Part shown: piece after piece, positions 60,929 through 64,000 of the stretch
Layout of the letters: the number at the start of each line of letters is the position of its first letter
How positions within the stretch are numbered: position 1 is the first letter of the stretch
Assembly: GCA_003214235.1 (NCBI GenBank)
Contig: QCLW01000002.1
Coordinates: 21,790-85,789, forward strand
Direction of reading: 5' to 3'
DNA from: Prochlorococcus sp. AG-418-F16
Lineage (GTDB): Bacteria > Cyanobacteriota > Cyanobacteriia > PCC-6307 > Cyanobiaceae
Length of the DNA stretch: 64,000 nucleotides
Translations under genes and position numbers: made by a program
The notes under the pieces: generated by a model
Database searches by the model: none
Told to the model about the DNA's origin: nothing
What the model saw: the letters and a program-made list of their open reading frames with translations, nothing else

Positions 60929-61369
60929 TTAATTTGTAGATTTTTCAGATTTTGGTTTAGTTTCCTTTTTTACAGTTTCTTTTTTTGAAGAAGACTTAGG
61001 AGCACTTTTACCTATTGAAATAGATTTTACCATAACTCTTGTAAGTTCTTGTCTATGACCCATCTTTCTTCTGGTCTTTTTTTTAGGACGCATCTTGTAT
61101 ACAAGAATTTTCTTATCTCTTTTGTGTGAAACAACTTCTAATTCGATCTTTGCATCTTTAATATAAGGTTTGCCAATAGTGATAGAGTTTTTATCCTTTA
61201 AAAGTAAAACTTTTTCAAGTGTTATTTTATCTTTCTCTTTTGCATTTAACCTGTCTAAATCATAGTATCTGTCAACTTCAAACCAAAATTGTTGGCCTGA
61301 GGTTTCTGCAATTGCATACAATTCATTACTCATAGAAGAATTGTTTGAGGAGTTTTTAGAATTTGTCAT
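60929..61369 (-). CDS. rplU: 50S ribosomal protein bL21
   Basis: This 146-residue form has an N-terminal Ser/Asn extension and a Lys-rich C-terminal tail (KKETVKKETKPKSEK) around the L21 core YAIAETSGQQFWFEV and KKKTRRKMGHRQ. An internal Met at 61333 is an alternative start giving the usual length. Confidence 0.95.
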   Translation of the reverse strand: MTNSKNSSNNSSMSNELYAIAETSGQQFWFEVDRYYDLDRLNAKEKDKITLEKVLLLKDKNSITIGKPYIKDAKIELEVVSHKRDKKILVYKMRPKKKTRRKMGHRQELTRVMVKSISIGKSAPKSSSKKETVKKETKPKSEKSTN

Positions 61370-61513
61370 ATCTTAAAGACGCTATTAGGCTCAAATTTAT
61401 AATTTGATTAAGCCCAGTAAGCAATCATAATAGTTTGTCTATTTTCTTATTTTGTAGTGTAATAAGTCAAGGGTTGTTTTAAATCTCTCATATCAATTTT
61501 AGGAACCATAACA

Positions 61514-61831
61514 ATGGCAGCGAGAAAAACATATATTTTAAAACTCTATGTTGCTGGAAATACACCTAATTCAATGAGAGCTTTAAATACTTTAAGAGGA
61601 ATTTTAGAAAATGAATTTAAAGGAGTGTATGCCTTAAAGGTTATCGATGTACTAAAACAACCACAACTTGCAGAAGAAGATAAGATTTTGGCTACCCCAA
61701 CCTTAGCTAAAATTTTACCTCCACCAGTGAGAAGAATAATTGGTGACCTTTCTGATAGAGAGAAAGTTTTAATTGGTTTAGATCTACTTTTTGATGAATT
61801 AACTGAAACTGAATATAGTGTAGATAAATAA
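61514..61831 (+). CDS. kaiB: circadian clock protein KaiB
   Basis: This 105-residue thioredoxin-like fold-switching protein has [18 protein letters not shown] and [20 protein letters not shown]. It binds KaiC. Only 144 bases separate it from rplU, so kaiA is missing; picocyanobacteria of this type run a damped, hourglass-like timer. 74 bases before kaiC. Confidence 0.97.
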   Translation: MAARKTYILKLYVAGNTPNSMRALNTLRGILENEFKGVYALKVIDVLKQPQLAEEDKILATPTLAKILPPPVRRIIGDLSDREKVLIGLDLLFDELTETEYSVDK

Positions 61832-61905
61832 CATATAGAAACTTTTATAATTAAGGATAAATTAGAATATTTATTTTTTTATTTAAGTTTCTTTGGCACA
61901 AAACT

Positions 61906-63444
61906 ATGAAAGATAAGAAATTTGGCAAATCAAATAAAATGCAAGTACAAAAATTACCCACCGGTATAGAAGGTTTTGATGATGTTTGCAGAGGAGGGTT
62001 GCCTGTCTCTCGAAGTACACTCATTAGTGGTACATCAGGGACCGGTAAGACTGTTTTCTCTCTTCAATACTTACACCATGGAATTTGCAATTTTGATGAG
62101 CCTGGGATCTTCGTTACATTTGAAGAGTCACCTTTGGACATAATAAGAAACGCTGCTAGCTTCGGATGGGATTTGCAAGAATTAATTGATCAAAATAAGT
62201 TATTTATATTGGATGCTTCTCCGGATCCTGATGGTCAAGATGTCGCGGGTAACTTTGACTTGTCTGGTCTTATTGAGAGAATTAGCTACGCAATAAGAAA
62301 ATATAAAGCTAAAAGAGTTGCAATAGATTCAATAACAGCGGTTTTTCAACAATATGACGCTATTTACGTTGTAAGAAGAGAAATATTTAGACTCATAGCA
62401 AGATTAAAAGAAATAGGAGTAACAACAGTTATGACTACAGAAAGGGTTGATGATTACGGCCCTATTGCTAGATATGGAGTGGAAGAATTTGTTTCTGACA
62501 ACGTTGTCTTATTAAGAAATGTTCTAGAGTCAGAGAAGAGAAGAAGAACTTTAGAAGTTTTGAAGTTAAGAGGTACTGTACATATGAAAGGGGAATACCC
62601 ATTCACTATGGGAACAGATGGTATAAGTGTGTTTGCTCTTGGAGCAATGAGACTGACTCAAAGATCTTCAAATATAAGGATTAGTTCAGGAGTTAAAGAT
62701 CTTGATGATATGTGTGGAGGAGGTTATTTTCAAGATTCTATTATCCTTGCGACAGGAGCTACTGGTACAGGAAAGACAATGCTTGTATCAAAATTCGTAG
62801 AAGATGCTTATAACAATAATGAAAGAGCAATACTTTTCGCCTATGAAGAGTCTAGGGCTCAATTGCTTAGAAATGCCACTAGTTGGGGAATAGACTTTGA
62901 AAAGATGGAAAGCGATGGGTTATTAAAAATTATTTGTGCATATCCTGAATCAACAGGTTTGGAAGATCACTTACAAATAATAAAAACGCAAATTAATCAA
63001 TTTAAACCAAAGAGAATGGCAATAGATTCTTTATCAGCATTAGCCCGTGGTGTAAGTTTGAATGCATTTAGGCAGTTTGTAATTGCAGTTACTGGATATA
63101 CAAAACAAGAAGAGATAGCAGGATTTTTTACTAATACTGCAGAAGAATTCATGGGAAGCCATTCTATTACTGATTCTCATATATCAACAATTACAGATAC
63201 TATATTATTGCTCCAATATGTTGAAATAAAAGGAGAAATGGCTAGAGCTTTAAATGTTTTTAAAATGCGGGGATCATGGCATGATAAACGAATAAGAGAA
63301 TTTATAATCACTAATAGAGGACCTGAAATAAAAGATTCTTTTTCTAATTTCGAACAGATATTTAGTGGTGCCCCTCATAGAGTTGTTCCTGATCAAAATG
63401 TTCAAAATGTTCAAAATGTTTTTAAAGGGTTAGATAATAATTAG
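61906..63444 (+). CDS. kaiC: circadian clock ATPase/kinase KaiC
   Basis: This 512-residue protein has two RecA-like domains. CI: Walker A GTSGTGKT (42-49) and catalytic Glu pair TFEES (73-74). CII: GATGTGKT (284-291) and YEES (314-315). The autophosphorylation pair is Ser427-Thr428 in SHISTITDT. The tail contains three QNV repeats from a 9-bp tandem repeat (63395-63420), differing from the usual A-loop end. It converges with nblS, overlapping by four bases. Confidence 0.97.
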   Translation: MKDKKFGKSNKMQVQKLPTGIEGFDDVCRGGLPVSRSTLISGTSGTGKTVFSLQYLHHGICNFDEPGIFVTFEESPLDIIRNAASFGWDLQELIDQNKLFILDASPDPDGQDVAGNFDLSGLIERISYAIRKYKAKRVAIDSITAVFQQYDAIYVVRREIFRLIARLKEIGVTTVMTTERVDDYGPIARYGVEEFVSDNVVLLRNVLESEKRRRTLEVLKLRGTVHMKGEYPFTMGTDGISVFALGAMRLTQRSSNIRISSGVKDLDDMCGGGYFQDSIILATGATGTGKTMLVSKFVEDAYNNNERAILFAYEESRAQLLRNATSWGIDFEKMESDGLLKIICAYPESTGLEDHLQIIKTQINQFKPKRMAIDSLSALARGVSLNAFRQFVIAVTGYTKQEEIAGFFTNTAEEFMGSHSITDSHISTITDTILLLQYVEIKGEMARALNVFKMRGSWHDKRIREFIITNRGPEIKDSFSNFEQIFSGAPHRVVPDQNVQNVQNVFKGLDNN

Positions 63445-64000
63445 ATAATTTCGCTGATTTCAGATCTTGAATAATTATCTGTATTATTTATAGTTTGAGT
63501 CAATAATTCATCTTTATCAGATTGTGCCAAGGCTAAATCAAACCAAAAGGTTGTTCCAACTCCTAATTCACTAGCCATACGAATTTCTCCACCATGTTTT
63601 TCAATTATCCCTCGCACTATAGATAAACCTAAACCTGTTCCTTGCTCAGTATGAACGGAATTCTCTACTCTATAAAAACGGTCAAATATCTTTTCTTGAT
63701 CCGCTTGAGATATTCCTGAACCTGTATCAGAAATCTCAATTCTTACTTTTGGTAATGGTGAAACTAACTCACATTGAGGGGCTCCATAATCTCTATTACT
63801 TGGGGGTAAGGCAGGACAGGAATCTGGCCAAGTATAAGCTCTTATAATTAGGTTGCTTTTTTTTGGACTAAATTTCAATCCATTACCTAGTAAATTATCA
63901 AAAACTTGTAAAAGTAAATCAAAATTTCCAAGAATTGGAGGGATAGTTTCTTCTATATCATGTGCCAATGAAACATTTTTTTCTGTTGCATTAAGTCTGT
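63441..64000 (-). CDS. nblS: NblS/Hik33-type sensor histidine kinase (C-terminal part)
   Basis: The frame runs off the right edge, so only about 186 residues are visible: the ATPase domain with N-box NLLGNGLKFSP, G1 DTGSGI, F-box FYRVENSVHT and G2 GTGLGLSIVRGIIEKHGG. FYRVENSVHT next to the G2 box and the kaiC neighbourhood fit NblS (Hik33/DspA), the light-stress kinase that signals through RpaB. RpaB controls hli promoters, several of which lie in this window. Confidence 0.8.
   Translation of the reverse strand, partial: RLNATEKNVSLAHDIEETIPPILGNFDLLLQVFDNLLGNGLKFSPKKSNLIIRAYTWPDSCPALPPSNRDYGAPQCELVSPLPKVRIEISDTGSGISQADQEKIFDRFYRVENSVHTEQGTGLGLSIVRGIIEKHGGEIRMASELGVGTTFWFDLALAQSDKDELLTQTINNTDNYSRSEISEII

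Noticed and set aside
1..64000. CRISPR arrays, transposases, integrases, rRNA genes
   Set aside because: None seen: no regularly spaced direct repeats of array type, no DDE or tyrosine-recombinase motifs in the frames read, and no rRNA-like sequence.

Overview
The window is AT-rich chromosomal DNA from a marine picocyanobacterium, almost certainly a high-light-adapted Prochlorococcus. The basis is a kaiB-kaiC pair with no kaiA between rplU and kaiB, a convergent NblS/Hik33-type sensor kinase, a plant-type [2Fe-2S] ferredoxin, many high-light-inducible (Hli) genes, two acyl-lipid desaturase-like genes, DUF3721/DUF3764/DUF1330-type small proteins, and extremely short spacers. I cannot name the strain. 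All family names come from reading the translated sequence; no database was searched.

Positions 1 to about 38.8 kb look like an accessory genomic island. It holds many genes of 28-60 codons (mostly one-helix membrane proteins or small Cys-rich proteins), six or seven hli genes, several visibly broken genes, and dispersed intergenic repeats. From 1 to 7 kb, minus-strand single genes and pairs (thioredoxin-like, 2-oxoglutarate/Fe(II) oxygenase, cupin, DUF1330, small membrane proteins) are separated by related spacer repeats lying in one orientation. At 3.7-4.8 kb eight very small genes, three of them hli, form a tightly packed apparent operon. Its leading hli pair is duplicated at 28.8-29.0 kb with the same TAATG overlaps and the same promoter spacing. 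The segment 6.8-9.7 kb carries a LOG-family nucleotide-binding protein, a PIN-PhoH ATPase and a cupin-like protein. The segment 11.5-14.8 kb carries a GtrA, GT2 and ArnT-like module for lipid-linked sugar transfer. The segment 15-25 kb is gene-poor and contains most of the broken genes. The segment 25-35 kb adds an LptF/G-type permease, a DUF938 methyltransferase and the two desaturases among more microproteins.

From about 38.8 kb to the end the content is mostly core-like: DMT transporter, HI0933-type flavoprotein, GAF protein, DUF2214, DUF1643, pirin, MurD, short-chain dehydrogenase, a photolyase-type FAD protein, DoxX, a flavin-nucleotide-binding protein, tRNA-Val(GAC), an S4-domain protein, SerA, PrmA, ferredoxin, pentapeptide protein, RNase Z, SpoIID-like protein, TruB, L27/L21, KaiB, KaiC and the C-terminal half of NblS.

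The genes suggest light and redox stress management (Hli proteins, desaturases, NblS, ferredoxin, clock proteins) and cell-surface modification. The most unusual features are: the one-orientation spacer-repeat family that separates minus-strand cassettes; a shared upstream leader motif; a small family of hairpins with a GTATCCC loop; recurrent microprotein families (acidic DDDD-GG tails, MTNLGLEI-type, MDKxHLI-type); and a photolyase-like protein whose domain order looks reversed.
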